Counted from the first letter of the stretch, positions 35,849 to 45,095 are shown. The stretch: DNA of 64,000 nt from Xanthobacter sp. NM-59 (GCF_021401125.1 NZ_JACBFQ010000003.1:310001-374000), one strand, 5' to 3'. Notes: generated by a model not told the origin, from the sequence alone. Numbers and translations are program-made.

Positions 35849-35884
35849 CCCGGCATCCCCTCCACGCCAACCCCGGCAGTGCCC

Positions 35885-36088
35885 ATGAAGCTCTATCGCT
35901 ACCTCACCGGACCCGACGACACGTCCTTCTGCAATCGCGTCACGGCGGCCCTCAACAAGGGCTGGCAGCTCCATGGCGCGCCCACCCTCACCTTCGATCA
36001 GCAGAAGGGCCGCGTGATCTGCGGCCAGGCCATCGTGAAGGAAGTTCCCGGCGAGTGGAGCGAGGACGTGAAGCTCTCCGACTACTGA
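35885..36088 (+). CDS. DUF1737-family small protein
   Basis: The 67-residue product starts MKLYRYLTGPDDTSFCNRVT and continues with ALNKGWQLHGAPTLTFD and CGQAIVKEV, the typical DUF1737 pattern. The family function is unknown. It is short, soluble and lacks a signal. A GTG six bases upstream is an alternative start. It follows the DJ-1/PfpI gene by about 36 bases and is probably part of the same transcript. Tandem hairpin repeats follow its stop codon. Confidence 0.85.
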   Translation: MKLYRYLTGPDDTSFCNRVTAALNKGWQLHGAPTLTFDQQKGRVICGQAIVKEVPGEWSEDVKLSDY

Positions 36089-36101
36089 CACCGGCCTCGG
36101 C

Positions 36102-36160
36102 GGCGCCCCCCAGAGGGCGCTTGCCTGCCCGGGGCGCCCCCAAAAGGGCGCTTGCCTGCC
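36102..36160. repeat. Two tandem 28-bp hairpin repeats
   Basis: GGCGCCCCC, a 4-5 base loop, GGGCGC and TTGCCTGCC occur at 36102-36129 and 36133-36160, 31 bases apart, with one or two differences in the loop. Each can fold into a GC-rich hairpin. They sit between the convergent DUF1737 and CDF genes, where they could serve as terminators in both directions. Confidence 0.75.
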
Positions 36161-36214
36161 TCGCCAAGGGGGGCGCGCCAAATGGCCCGCGCCCCGACCT
36201 GCCCTCAGCTGTTC

Positions 36215-37138
36215 TCAAGCCGTAGCCGGCCCCGGCATCAGCACCACGGCCACTTCCACCTCGTCGCCCGCCTCCAGGAAGGAGGCCTTCACCGCCGCCA
36301 TCAGGCGGGCCACCACGGCGCGCGTCTCGCCCACGGTCCAGGCATCGTCGAAACCCAGATGCAGCTCGACGAACATCTTGCCGCCGAACTGCCGGGTGCG
36401 AATGTCCCCCAGCTCCGAGAAATCGTCGAAATGGGAGGTGAGCACCTTCAGGATGCGCAGCTGGCCCGCCTCGCCGATCGCCTGATCGAGCAGGGAGCCC
36501 ACCGAATTGGTGAGCATGGCCAAGATGTTGTAGACCATGAAGCCGATCACCACGAACGATGCCATGGGATCGAGATAGTAGATCCAGTAGATATCGTTGA
36601 AGAGCGAGGTGATGACGGTGACGATGAACACCGCGCCCGAGGAAATGGCCGAAACCAGGTGCACCCGCGCCTGGGCCGCCAGCACCGGCGACTTGGTTTC
36701 CTGCGCCAGCCGCAGCGCCTTTCGGTTCAGCACCACATTGCCCGCGACCGCCGCCGCCGTGACAAAGAGGCCGAATTCCGCCCCGCTCACCCCCTCGGGA
36801 TGGATGATGCGAGACACGGCCTGCGTGCCGGCGATGATGACGAGCGCGCTCTGCAGCAGAGCGATCATGAGCTCGGCGAGGTTTTCGAGCTTGCCCAGGC
36901 CATAGGCGTATTTGCCCGTATTGGCCTTGTGGGCGATGCGCAGCACCAACCAGCAGGCCGTGAGCGCCGTAAGATCGAAGGACGTGGCCAAAAGATCCGA
37001 CAGGATGGCCGAGGAATTGGTGAGCGTCGCCGCCAGGATGTAGAAGGGAAACAGGCAGGCCGTGAAAATCATGGCCTGGAACGACAGTTTCTGGCTCGCC
37101 GATCCCGACACCGCATGTCCTCCGTTGGTGGCCGGCAT
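36215..37138 (-). CDS. Cation diffusion facilitator (CDF) family transporter
   Basis: The 307-residue protein has about six transmembrane helices (residues 15-215) and a C-terminal cytosolic domain starting near LTSHFDDFSELGDIRTRQFG, the CDF layout for divalent-metal efflux. AYGLGKLENLAELMIALLQS is the conserved loop and helix-3 region. The usual metal-site patterns (D or H, then x3-D, in helices 2 and 5) are not clear. Helix 5 has VHLVSAISSG, with His but no Asp four residues on. The metal is therefore uncertain. I chose 37138 as start; no strong ribosome site is seen. It is divergent from the mesaconyl-CoA hydratase gene. Confidence 0.82.
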   Translation of the reverse strand: MPATNGGHAVSGSASQKLSFQAMIFTACLFPFYILAATLTNSSAILSDLLATSFDLTALTACWLVLRIAHKANTGKYAYGLGKLENLAELMIALLQSALVIIAGTQAVSRIIHPEGVSGAEFGLFVTAAAVAGNVVLNRKALRLAQETKSPVLAAQARVHLVSAISSGAVFIVTVITSLFNDIYWIYYLDPMASFVVIGFMVYNILAMLTNSVGSLLDQAIGEAGQLRILKVLTSHFDDFSELGDIRTRQFGGKMFVELHLGFDDAWTVGETRAVVARLMAAVKASFLEAGDEVEVAVVLMPGPATA

Positions 37139-37313
37139 CAGGACCGCCGCGGGGCCGTTCGTCAAGCACCCAGAGCGCGCTGAGACACCACCGGCCGTAT
37201 GCCCAGGGCGAATGCTGAGGACGAGCGCGCGGATCCGCCGTGGCGGCATTCGGCGCGGTTGCCAGCCTCCCGCCCCGTCTGCCAACATGCGCCACCACCC
37301 CTGGGGGAGCATG

Positions 37314-38363
37314 ATGAGCAAGACCAACAAGGGCAATTACTTCGAGGATTTCAAAGTCGGCCAGGTGATCCGCCACGCCACGCCGCGCACCGTGACCGTG
37401 GGCGATGTGAGCCTCTACAGCGCCCTTTACGGGACGCGCTTCGCGGTGCAGTCGGCCGACAGCTTCGCCCAGGATATCGGCTATGCCCGCGCGCCGGTGG
37501 ACGATCTGCTCACCTTCCATGTGGTGTTCGGCAAGACCGTGCCCGACATCTCGCTCAATGCCGTGGCTAATCTGGGCTATGCGGGCGGGCGCTTCCTCGC
37601 TCCGGTGTATCCGGGCGACACCCTGACCGCCGTCTCCGAGGTCATCGGCCTCAAGGAAAACTCCAACAAGCAGAGCGGCGTGGTCTATGTGCGCTCCACC
37701 GGCTTCAACCAGGACGGTGTGGAAGTACTCGACTATGTGCGCTGGGTGATGGTGCGCAAGGCCGATCCCGCCTCCCCCGCGCCCGAGCCCGTGGTGCCCA
37801 AGCTGCCCTCCGCCCTGGCGCCCGACGCCCTCGGCAGCGCGGTGCCGGTGCTGGATCTCGAAGGCTGGAATGACGACCTTTCCGGCAGCAAGGCCCGCTT
37901 CGGCGACTATGAGGTGGGCGAGCGCATCGATCATGTGGACGGCATGACGGTGGAAGAGGCCGAGCACATGCTGGCCACCCGCCTCTACCAGAACACGGCA
38001 AAGGTGCATTTCAACCAGTTCACCGAGGGCCAGGGCCGCTTCGGCCGCCGCCTCATCTATGGCGGTCACGTCATCTCGCTGGCGCGGTCCCTGTCGTTCA
38101 ACGGCCTGGCCAATGCCTTCCATGTGGCCGCCATCAATGGCGGACGCCACGTGGCGCCGCTGTTCGCCGGCCTCACCGTGCACGCCTGGAGCGAAATCCT
38201 CGACGCCCAACCCTTGCCGGGGCGCGAGGATGTGGGCGCCCTGCGCGTGCGCACCGTGGCCACCAAGGATCGCCCCACCGCCGACTTCCCGTACAAGACC
38301 GGCGACGAGTACGACCCGAGCGTGATCCTCGATCTCGACTACTGGGTGCTGATCCCGCGCTGA
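37314..38363 (+). CDS. mch: Mesaconyl-CoA hydratase (beta-methylmalyl-CoA dehydratase)
   Basis: Mch interconverts mesaconyl-CoA and beta-methylmalyl-CoA in the ethylmalonyl-CoA pathway of acetate assimilation. The 349-residue protein contains two MaoC-like hot-dog domains. Segments KTNKGNYFEDFKVGQVIRHA, LNAVANLGYAGGRFLAPVY, VEEAEHMLATRLYQNTAKVH and IYGGHVISLARSLSFNGLAN match the Rhodobacter enzyme closely as I recall it. The second domain holds the hydratase-type His in GGHVISLA. ATG codons at 37311 and 37314 follow GGGGGAG; I prefer the second. The 3' end overlaps the convergent esterase gene by 25 bases. Confidence 0.95.
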   Translation: MSKTNKGNYFEDFKVGQVIRHATPRTVTVGDVSLYSALYGTRFAVQSADSFAQDIGYARAPVDDLLTFHVVFGKTVPDISLNAVANLGYAGGRFLAPVYPGDTLTAVSEVIGLKENSNKQSGVVYVRSTGFNQDGVEVLDYVRWVMVRKADPASPAPEPVVPKLPSALAPDALGSAVPVLDLEGWNDDLSGSKARFGDYEVGERIDHVDGMTVEEAEHMLATRLYQNTAKVHFNQFTEGQGRFGRRLIYGGHVISLARSLSFNGLANAFHVAAINGGRHVAPLFAGLTVHAWSEILDAQPLPGREDVGALRVRTVATKDRPTADFPYKTGDEYDPSVILDLDYWVLIPR

Positions 38364-39460
38364 CGCTCCGCCCCGCTCTCCGGCGAAGCCGCGGCCCGCT
38401 TGGGCTTGCGCGGCGCGGCGGCGGGCGGGGCCGCCCCCATGCCCTGTTCCGGCAGCGCCGGGGCGAGGGTGTAAGCCGACATGAAGCGCCACACCTCCTC
38501 GCCCGCGTCGATGTCGTGGTTGCGCAGGCCCAGGAATGGCGTGGCCAGATCCGGCCGCGTCTCCACCCGAGCCGGCGACTGGTGGCCGCCCCCTTCCACG
38601 CTCAGCAGCGTCACGGTGGCGCCATCGCGGCAGCCCTGCCAGGTGCGCTCCGTCACCGTCGTGCCGTCGAGCGGATCGACATCCGGCAATGCGCGCTTGA
38701 CCGGAGCCCCGCAGCCATTGAGCCGCGCGAAGAAGGCCGCGCTGTCGGGCGCGGAAAGGGTCGCGCCCATGGGCGTCCAGAACCCGTTATAGGTGATGAC
38801 CGTGTCGGCCGTGCCGTGGATGAAAAGCATCGGCACCGGTCGCGCCGGCCGGCACTCCTCCCGCGCATTGGCCGGGGTTGTGGCCATGATCACCGAATAG
38901 GCCGCGAACAGGTCCGCATGCTCGCAGGCCATGCGCTCCACCATGAAGCCGCCATTGGAGATGCCCGTCAGGTAAATGCGGGCCGGATCCGCCACCCCAT
39001 CCGCCACCAGCTTCGCCACCAGGGCTACCAGGAACGCGGCGTCATCACCCGGCCGCAGCACCGCCTTCAACCGCATGGCGGCCGGGCGGCTGTCATTCCA
39101 CACCTTCCCCTCGCCCTGCGGATACACGGCCACGAAGCCGTTCGCGGCCGCCGCCGCATCCAGCCCGAAATAGGCGCGAAAGCTCTGCGGCGTCTGCATC
39201 GCGCCGTGCAGCGCGATCACCACGGGCGCCGGTCCAGCCACCCCCGCGGGATTGGACACGAGATAGGTGCGCGTCTCCTGGCCCACCTCAATCTGCTGAC
39301 GATTCGGCGCCGCTCCGGCAAGGGATACCAATGCGAGCATTGTGGCGCCCATAACGACTGTGGCTTTCGCGCACCACCCCGCGAGTGAAATTGCGCGACG
39401 CACACCACCGCCACAGCTCCCACAGAGCGCCCGAAACAAGCCCACCACCACCGATACCAT
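38339..39460 (-). CDS. PHB depolymerase / LpqC-like secreted esterase
   Basis: This alpha/beta hydrolase has about 373 residues, with a hydrophobic export segment near residues 30-50 (VVMGATMLALVSLAGA). The nucleophile elbow is YLTGISNGGFMVERMACEH (G-x-S-x-G), the acid is near HGTADTVITY, and the His is in EGGGHQSPA. The oxyanion region is VIALHGAMQTPQSF. This pattern is that of extracellular polyhydroxybutyrate depolymerases and feruloyl-type esterases. The C-terminal 50 residues are a Pro/Ala/Lys-rich tail. The start at 39460 is a choice among several. It overlaps mch tail to tail by 25 bases. The substrate is inferred only. Confidence 0.85.
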   Translation of the reverse strand: MVSVVVGLFRALCGSCGGGVRRAISLAGWCAKATVVMGATMLALVSLAGAAPNRQQIEVGQETRTYLVSNPAGVAGPAPVVIALHGAMQTPQSFRAYFGLDAAAAANGFVAVYPQGEGKVWNDSRPAAMRLKAVLRPGDDAAFLVALVAKLVADGVADPARIYLTGISNGGFMVERMACEHADLFAAYSVIMATTPANAREECRPARPVPMLFIHGTADTVITYNGFWTPMGATLSAPDSAAFFARLNGCGAPVKRALPDVDPLDGTTVTERTWQGCRDGATVTLLSVEGGGHQSPARVETRPDLATPFLGLRNHDIDAGEEVWRFMSAYTLAPALPEQGMGAAPPAAAPRKPKRAAASPESGAERQRGISTQ

Positions 39461-39681
39461 GCCAGGTAAAATCCTTGAAACCAAAGGGAAACGGGACGGC
39501 GCCCCCGAATCGTCCAGGCGCCTCCATTCAGCCAGAAATGGGGCGCGCGCGGGGCCGCACTGTGGCCTGATTATCACAGGTCTTCCGACAAGCACGATGG
39601 ACTTGATCTGAATCAATCCTATTCTGTGGCCACGGCGTGATGTCTATCTCACGAAAAATTCACATCTGCGGGAGTTGGGGG

Positions 39682-40371
39682 ATGAACAAGTTCGGTTTGG
39701 GGGTTGCGCTCGCGGCGGCGTTCGGCGCACTGGTGGCCGGCAAGGCCGTGGCCGCGGATCTCTCGACGCCCGTCTACAAGGCGCCGGCTGTTGAAGAGGC
39801 CCTGAGCCCCTGGATGATCCGCATCCGCGCCCTGTGGGTGAAGCCGGAGAACGGCGGCGTGGTCACCGGCGACCCCTTCGCCGACCTCAGCTACTCCGAC
39901 TCGGTCATCCCCGAGCTCGACATCACCTACTTCTTCACGAAGAACATCGCCGCCGAATTGATCCTGGGCACCACCCGCTCCACGATCACCGGCCAGGGCT
40001 CCCTGTCGAGCCTCAATGACATCGCCAAGGTGTGGATCCTTCCCCCCACCCTGACCCTGCAGTATCACTTCACCGATTTCGGCCCGTTCAAGCCCTATAT
40101 CGGCGCCGGCGTGAACTACACGTTCTTCTATAACCAGGACGTGAAGAACTCCGCCTTCTCCTCCATCGACGTCAACGACGCCTGGGGCTTCGCTCTGCAG
40201 GCCGGCTTCGACTGGATGTTCGACAAGCATTGGGGCGTGAACGTCGACGTGAAGAAGATCTTCATGGAACCCGACTTCGTTCTCCAGGTCGCCGGCTCGG
40301 GCGCCACGGTCACCGGCCGCGCCGACCTGAACCCCTGGCTGATCGGCGGTGGTGTGACCTATCGCTTCTGA
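39682..40371 (+). CDS. ompW: OmpW-family outer-membrane protein
   Basis: OmpW is an eight-stranded barrel thought to pass small hydrophobic compounds. The 229-residue protein has a signal peptide (GLGVALAAAFGALVAGKAVA), then the OmpW pattern. WMIRIRALWVKPENGG is the first strand. VIPELDITYFFTKNIAAELI and ILPPTLTLQYHF are diagnostic. GPFKPYIGAGVNYTFFYNQD and HWGVNVDVKKIFMEPDF follow, and the end LIGGGVTYRF carries the C-terminal Phe for barrel insertion. GGGAG lies 7 bases before the ATG at 39682. A strong terminator follows. A decayed fragment of a related gene lies at 45179-45256. Confidence 0.95.
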   Translation: MNKFGLGVALAAAFGALVAGKAVAADLSTPVYKAPAVEEALSPWMIRIRALWVKPENGGVVTGDPFADLSYSDSVIPELDITYFFTKNIAAELILGTTRSTITGQGSLSSLNDIAKVWILPPTLTLQYHFTDFGPFKPYIGAGVNYTFFYNQDVKNSAFSSIDVNDAWGFALQAGFDWMFDKHWGVNVDVKKIFMEPDFVLQVAGSGATVTGRADLNPWLIGGGVTYRF

Positions 40372-40397
40372 TCCCAGACGGATCTGCTGACTACGAA

Positions 40398-40430
40398 ACG
40401 GCGCCGGAGCCTCTCCGGCGCCGTTTTTGT
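40398..40430 (+). terminator. Intrinsic terminator after ompW
   Basis: ACGGCGCCGGAG (40398-40409) and CTCCGGCGCCGT (40413-40424) form a perfect 12-bp stem around CCT, followed by TTTTTGTTT. It lies 26 bases after the ompW stop codon. Confidence 0.92.
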
Positions 40431-40433
40431 TTC

Positions 40434-40821
40434 CCCACCGGGCTCTCACGGGCGCTATGCTCAGGGTGCGTCGAAGCGTAGCAGGGGCGCGAGCGAGGCC
40501 CTCCGGCGCACCCGCGCCGGCCGTCCCGCCCCTCTCCCTCGCGGAGCCGGTCCGCATGCTGCGATGCGAGACAAAAAGTGAAGCGTTTTTGGGATACAAG
40601 GGTGCGCATATGGGTGTAAGGACAAGCTGTCGGCCCATCGCCGCCCGGCGGCCATGTCCCACCGCGACACCGAACATGGCGACGGCCAAGGCCCAATCCA
40701 ACCTAGGGCCAATTGCGCCGCCGCCACCATCCGAGCATTAAACCGCAACCTTTCCGCTTTGGAATCGTTGCGAACTGGTCACGATTGAGATACCTGATCG
40801 GTCAATTTTTGGAGGAGGCCC
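40434..40821. other. Intergenic region upstream of sdhCDAB
   Basis: No gene is recognisable. The last 80 bases, just before sdhC, are AT-richer and should hold the sdh promoter, but I cannot name clear -35 and -10 boxes. GGAGGAGG at about 40812-40819 is the sdhC ribosome site. Confidence 0.5.
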
Positions 40822-41223
40822 ATGGCCGATAGTCCTTCGCGCGTCGAGCGCCCGCTTTCGCCTCACCTGCAAATCTACCGCCCGCTGTTCACGATGGTGA
40901 TGTCCATCGTGCACCGCATCACGGGCATCGGCCTCTATTTCGGCATGGTGCTGTTCGTGTGGTGGCTGCTCGCTGCGGCGTCGACCCCATCCGCCTTCGC
41001 CGCCTACAGCTGGCTGGCGGGTTCCTTCATCGGCCTTCTGGTGCTGTTCGGCTTCACCTGGGCGATGCTGCACCACGCCCTCGGCGGCGTGCGCCACTTC
41101 ATCTGGGACTTCATCCACGGCTTCGGGCCGCAGGAGCGCATGCTGCTCGCCAAGGCGACGCTGGCTGGCTCGGTGACCCTCACCATCGTGCTGTGGATCA
41201 TCGGTCTCGCGGTCAAGGGCTGA
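40822..41223 (+). CDS. sdhC: Succinate dehydrogenase cytochrome b556 subunit
   Basis: SdhC is one of two membrane anchors of respiratory complex II and binds haem b and quinone. The 133-residue protein has three transmembrane helices. RPLSPHLQIYRP opens the family. SIVHRITGIGLYFGM contains the conserved Ser, His and Arg of the quinone site. MLHHALGGVRHFIWD holds the haem-ligand His. A strong GGAGGAGG lies just before the start. It is first in the operon sdhC-sdhD-sdhA-sdhB. Confidence 0.96.
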   Translation: MADSPSRVERPLSPHLQIYRPLFTMVMSIVHRITGIGLYFGMVLFVWWLLAAASTPSAFAAYSWLAGSFIGLLVLFGFTWAMLHHALGGVRHFIWDFIHGFGPQERMLLAKATLAGSVTLTIVLWIIGLAVKG

Positions 41224-41234
41224 GGACAGCGCAC

Positions 41235-41633
41235 ATGAGCAACCCCACCCATACCCCCATGCGCACCCCCCTCGGTCGCGTGCGCGGCCTCGGCGCCTCC
41301 CACACCGGCACCGAGCATTTCTTCCTGCAGCGGGTCACTGGCCTTGCCAACCTGCTGCTGATGATCGCCTTCATCGTCATCGTCATCCGGCTTGCCGGCG
41401 CCAGCTACGCGGAAACCCGCGCGGTGCTCGGCCAGCCTTTGGTGGCGGTGATCATTCTGCTCACCCTCCTCTCGGTGACCGTCCACATGCGCCTTGGCAT
41501 GCAGGTGGTGATCGAGGACTACGTGCACACCGAAGGCTTGAAGGTGGCGCTCATCATCGCCAACACCTTCTTCACCATCGCGATCGCTCTCGCCGGCGCC
41601 TTCGCCGTGCTCAAGATCAGCCTGGGAGGCTGA
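41235..41633 (+). CDS. sdhD: Succinate dehydrogenase hydrophobic membrane anchor subunit
   Basis: SdhD is the second membrane anchor of complex II. The 132-residue protein has three hydrophobic helices. Its opening, RTPLGRVRGLGASHTGTEHF, then FLQRVTG, is the usual alphaproteobacterial SdhD start. VHMRLGMQVVIEDYVH contains the His region near the haem and the Asp-Tyr of the quinone pocket. GAGGA lies 8 bases before the ATG at 41235. It is 11 bases after sdhC and 3 bases before sdhA. Confidence 0.94.
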   Translation: MSNPTHTPMRTPLGRVRGLGASHTGTEHFFLQRVTGLANLLLMIAFIVIVIRLAGASYAETRAVLGQPLVAVIILLTLLSVTVHMRLGMQVVIEDYVHTEGLKVALIIANTFFTIAIALAGAFAVLKISLGG

Positions 41634-41636
41634 CAC

Positions 41637-43472
41637 ATGGCCGATACAGCAACCAACGAGGCAGCCGCGCCTTCGAAGCTCGGCGCTGCCTATCCCATCG
41701 AAGACCACACCTATGACGTGCTGGTCGTGGGTGCCGGTGGCGCGGGCCTGCGCGCCGTGGTGGGCTGCTCTGAAGCCGGCCTGCGCACCGCCTGCATCAC
41801 CAAGGTCTTCCCCACCCGTTCTCACACCGTGGCCGCCCAGGGTGGCGTCGCCGCCTCCCTCGGCAACATGGGAGACGACCGGTGGGAATGGCACATGTAC
41901 GACACCGTCAAGGGGTCGGACTGGCTGGGTGACCAGGACGCCATCGAATACCTGGTGCGTAACGCGCCGGCCGCCGTCTACGAGCTGGAGCATTGGGGCG
42001 TGCCCTTCTCCCGCACCGAGGACGGCAAGATCTACCAGCGCCCGTTCGGCGGCATGACCACGCACTTCGGCAAGGGCACCGCCCAGCGCACCTGCGCCGC
42101 CGCCGACCGCACCGGCCACGCCATGCTGCACACGCTTTACGGCGCGGCGCTGAAGCACAAGGCCGAGTTCTTCGTCGAATACTTTGCCATCGACCTCATC
42201 ATGGATGAGGAAGGCAAGTGCCGCGGCGTGGTGGCCCTGAAGCTCGATGACGGCACCATTCACCGCTTCCGCGCGCACCTCACCGTGCTCGCCACGGGTG
42301 GCTATGGCCGCGCCTACTTCTCCGCCACCTCGGCCCATACCTGCACCGGCGACGGCGGCGGCATGGTGCTGCGCGCCGGCCTGCCCCTGCAGGACATGGA
42401 ATTCGTGCAGTTCCACCCGACCGGCATCTATGGCTCGGGCTGCCTCATCACCGAGGGCGCCCGCGGCGAGGGTGGCTACCTCACCAATTCCGAAGGCGAG
42501 CGCTTCATGGAGCGCTATGCCCCTTCGGCGAAGGACCTTGCGTCCCGCGACGTGGTTTCGCGCTCCATCACCATGGAGATCCGCGAAGGCCGCGGCGTCG
42601 GCAAGAACAAGGACCACGCCTTCCTGCACCTCGACCACCTGGACCCGGCCATTCTCCACGAGCGCCTGCCCGGCATCTCGGAGAGCGCCCGGATTTTCGC
42701 CGGCGTCGACGTGACCCGCGAGCCGATCCCGATCCTGCCCACTGTGCACTACAACATGGGCGGCATCCCGACGAACTACTTCGGCGAGGTGCTGGACAAG
42801 CGCAAGGGTGACCCCGACACCGTGGTGCCCGGCCTGATGGCCATCGGCGAAGCAGCCTGCGTGTCCGTGCACGGCGCCAACCGCCTCGGCTCCAACTCGC
42901 TCATCGACCTTGTGGTGTTCGGCCGCGCGGCCGGCCTGCGGGCCGCCGAGCTGGTGAAGCCCGGTGAGAAGCATAGCCCCCTGCCGGAAAACAGCGCCGA
43001 GCTCGCGCTCTCGCGCCTTGACGCCGCCCGCTACGCGAAGGGGTCCACCCCCACCGCCGAGCTGCGCCTCAAGATGCAGAAGGTGATGCAGAACAACTGC
43101 GCAGTGTTCCGCACCGGCGAGGTTCTGGAAGAGGGCAAGACCCTCATCCATGAAGTGTTCGATCACGCGAGCGACATCGGCGTGTCCGATCGCGGCCTGA
43201 TCTGGAACTCGGATCTCATGGAAACCCTGGAGTTCGAGAACCTGATCGGCCAGGCGGTGGTGACCATGGAAAGCGCGGCCAACCGCAAGGAAAGCCGTGG
43301 CGCCCATGCCCGCGAGGATTATCCGGACCGCGACGACGCGAACTGGATGAAGCACACCCTCGCTTACTTCGACTCGAAGACGGGCGCGGTGCGGCTGGAC
43401 GATCGTCCGGTGCACACCTACACGCTGACCAACGACATCCAGTACATTGAGCCGCGCAAGCGCGTGTACTGA
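41637..43472 (+). CDS. sdhA: Succinate dehydrogenase flavoprotein subunit
   Basis: SdhA oxidises succinate to fumarate and holds covalent FAD. The 611-residue protein shows the dinucleotide fold [17 protein letters not shown], the FAD-linking His in [16 protein letters not shown], and the catalytic region [20 protein letters not shown]. It also has [20 protein letters not shown] and the C-terminal helical domain around the Arg-rich region. All key residues are present. It is third in sdhCDAB. Confidence 0.97.
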   Translation: MADTATNEAAAPSKLGAAYPIEDHTYDVLVVGAGGAGLRAVVGCSEAGLRTACITKVFPTRSHTVAAQGGVAASLGNMGDDRWEWHMYDTVKGSDWLGDQDAIEYLVRNAPAAVYELEHWGVPFSRTEDGKIYQRPFGGMTTHFGKGTAQRTCAAADRTGHAMLHTLYGAALKHKAEFFVEYFAIDLIMDEEGKCRGVVALKLDDGTIHRFRAHLTVLATGGYGRAYFSATSAHTCTGDGGGMVLRAGLPLQDMEFVQFHPTGIYGSGCLITEGARGEGGYLTNSEGERFMERYAPSAKDLASRDVVSRSITMEIREGRGVGKNKDHAFLHLDHLDPAILHERLPGISESARIFAGVDVTREPIPILPTVHYNMGGIPTNYFGEVLDKRKGDPDTVVPGLMAIGEAACVSVHGANRLGSNSLIDLVVFGRAAGLRAAELVKPGEKHSPLPENSAELALSRLDAARYAKGSTPTAELRLKMQKVMQNNCAVFRTGEVLEEGKTLIHEVFDHASDIGVSDRGLIWNSDLMETLEFENLIGQAVVTMESAANRKESRGAHAREDYPDRDDANWMKHTLAYFDSKTGAVRLDDRPVHTYTLTNDIQYIEPRKRVY

Positions 43473-43582
43473 CGCCACTTCCTCGACCGCGCGCGGCGTG
43501 AGCGACGCGCGCGGCCATGGCCAGAATTCCTGCGGGCGGTCCGGCTTCAAACGACCACCGCTCCAGCGATCCAGGACGTCCC

Positions 43583-44368
43583 ATGGCTGAGTTCACTCTC
43601 CCGAAAAACTCCCAGATCACGACGGGCAAGGTGTGGCCGAAGCCGGCCGGCGCCAAGAAACTGACCGAGTTCCGCATCTATCGCTGGAACCCGGATGACG
43701 GTCGCAACCCGCGCATCGACACCTATTATGTCGACCGCGAAGACTGCGGCCCGATGGTTCTTGATGGCCTGATCTACATCAAGAACAAGATCGACCCGAC
43801 CCTGACCTTCCGCCGCTCCTGCCGCGAAGGTGTGTGCGGCTCGTGCGCCATGAACATCGGTGGCACCAACACCCTCGCCTGCACCAAGGGCATGGACGAG
43901 GTGCTGGTGAAGGGCGTCGTGAACGTCTATCCGCTGCCGCATATGCCGGTGGTGAAGGATCTCGTTCCCGACCTCACCCGTTTCTATGCGCAGCACGCCT
44001 CCATCGAGCCCTGGCTGCAGACGGACACCGCCGCTCCCGAAAAGGAATGGCGCCAGTCCAAGGAAGACCGCGAGCAGCTCGACGGCCTTTATGAGTGCAT
44101 TCTGTGCGCCTGCTGCTCCACCTCCTGCCCCAGCTATTGGTGGAACGGTGACCGCTATCTCGGCCCGGCGGCCCTGCTCCAGGCCACCCGCTGGCTGAAG
44201 GACAGCCGCGACGAGCGCACCGGCGCCCGCCTCGACAACCTGGAAGATCCCTTCCGGTTGTATCGCTGCCATACCATCATGAACTGCGCTCAGGCGTGTC
44301 CGAAGAGCCTCAACCCGGCCAAGGCCATCGCTGAAGTGAAGAAGATGATGGTCGAGCGCCACATCTGA
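43583..44368 (+). CDS. sdhB: Succinate dehydrogenase iron-sulfur subunit
   Basis: SdhB carries electrons from FAD to quinone through three Fe-S clusters. The 261-residue product has the 2Fe-2S Cys set in [19 protein letters not shown] and TLACTKG. The 4Fe-4S and 3Fe-4S Cys sets are in [16 protein letters not shown] and [17 protein letters not shown]. The ATG at 43583 (MAEFTLPKN) has AGGA upstream; an earlier ATG would add 22 unlikely residues. It is last in the sdh operon, about 110 bases after sdhA, and is followed by a strong terminator. Confidence 0.97.
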   Translation: MAEFTLPKNSQITTGKVWPKPAGAKKLTEFRIYRWNPDDGRNPRIDTYYVDREDCGPMVLDGLIYIKNKIDPTLTFRRSCREGVCGSCAMNIGGTNTLACTKGMDEVLVKGVVNVYPLPHMPVVKDLVPDLTRFYAQHASIEPWLQTDTAAPEKEWRQSKEDREQLDGLYECILCACCSTSCPSYWWNGDRYLGPAALLQATRWLKDSRDERTGARLDNLEDPFRLYRCHTIMNCAQACPKSLNPAKAIAEVKKMMVERHI

Positions 44369-44374
44369 AAAATC

Positions 44375-44410
44375 AGAACGGCACGAACCTCGTTCGTGCC
44401 GTTCTTGTTT
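44375..44410 (+). terminator. Intrinsic terminator of the sdh operon
   Basis: AGAACGGCACGAAC (44375-44388) and GTTCGTGCCGTTCT (44392-44405) form a perfect 14-bp stem around CTC, followed by TGTTTCT. It lies 6 bases after the sdhB stop codon. Confidence 0.92.
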
Positions 44411-44849
44411 CTGCGTGCCCGCTCGTAGCGAAACGCCACCTCCCTCTCCCCGGAACGCGCACTGATGTCGACGCGGAGCGCGATGCGCCCTCGCCGCGGT
44501 CCACGTGTAGGCTCAGCCAAGTGGATACCGTGCCGCAGCCTGCTGGACACCCGTCGGACGCGCTTCAGGGCGCAGGCGCCGACCACGCGTCGCCGCGTGT
44601 GGCGGCCAGCATCGCTCCCCACAGACCATAACTCTCCCCCCAGCAGCGAATGCCCGCGCCCTAAGCCGCGTCCCGTGCCACCCGGCTAAGCCCGATGGCC
44701 ACTTGGCGGACGCGCTCTGCCACGAGCGCCGTGAGCGATCTGGCAAGACCGCTTAAAGGTTGCGATCGCGCTTTCAATGGCGGCTCCCGCATGGTAAAAG
44801 CGAGGAGGTGGCAACCGGGGGAACTGGCCGCCCGTATTGGAGAAGTGCC
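44411..44849. other. Gene-free stretch downstream of sdh
   Basis: No recognisable gene is seen on either strand. The composition is GC-rich with many short restriction-like palindromes and no repeat family I can name. The bases near 44830 provide the ribosome site of the next small gene. Confidence 0.5.
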
Positions 44850-45095
44850 ATGTTGCGCCGTATGTCCATCATCATCGCTCTGCTGGCGCTTGTCGTGCCC
44901 TTCATCGCGACCCATCCGGAGCGCAGCTTTGAGCTGTTTGCGGGCCTTCTCATCACCTTCAGCACCACCAGCACGCTGATCTTCTTTGCCTTCGCCGTCA
45001 CCGCCTTGGTGTTCGGGTTTGATCGCGCCTATCAGGGACGCGTGGTGCAGGCTCAGCCGGCTGAGGATGGCCTCGGCGATCAGTTCGTTTCCTGA
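44850..45095 (+). CDS. Small hypothetical membrane protein
   Basis: This 81-residue protein begins MLRRMSIIIALLALVVPFIA and has two hydrophobic segments (residues 5-20, and 28-53 containing LLITFSTTSTLIFFAFAVTA). A short polar tail ends GLGDQFVS. GGAGAAG lies about 8 bases before the ATG at 44850. I know no family for it. It stands alone in a gene-poor region, and the 5' in-frame extension to 44760 has no support. It could be a small inner-membrane protein, but could also be a chance open frame. Confidence 0.5.
   Translation: MLRRMSIIIALLALVVPFIATHPERSFELFAGLLITFSTTSTLIFFAFAVTALVFGFDRAYQGRVVQAQPAEDGLGDQFVS

Noticed and set aside
41004-43550. A minus-strand open frame of 848 codons opposite sdhC-sdhD-sdhA
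   Set aside because: Shadow of three certain genes.
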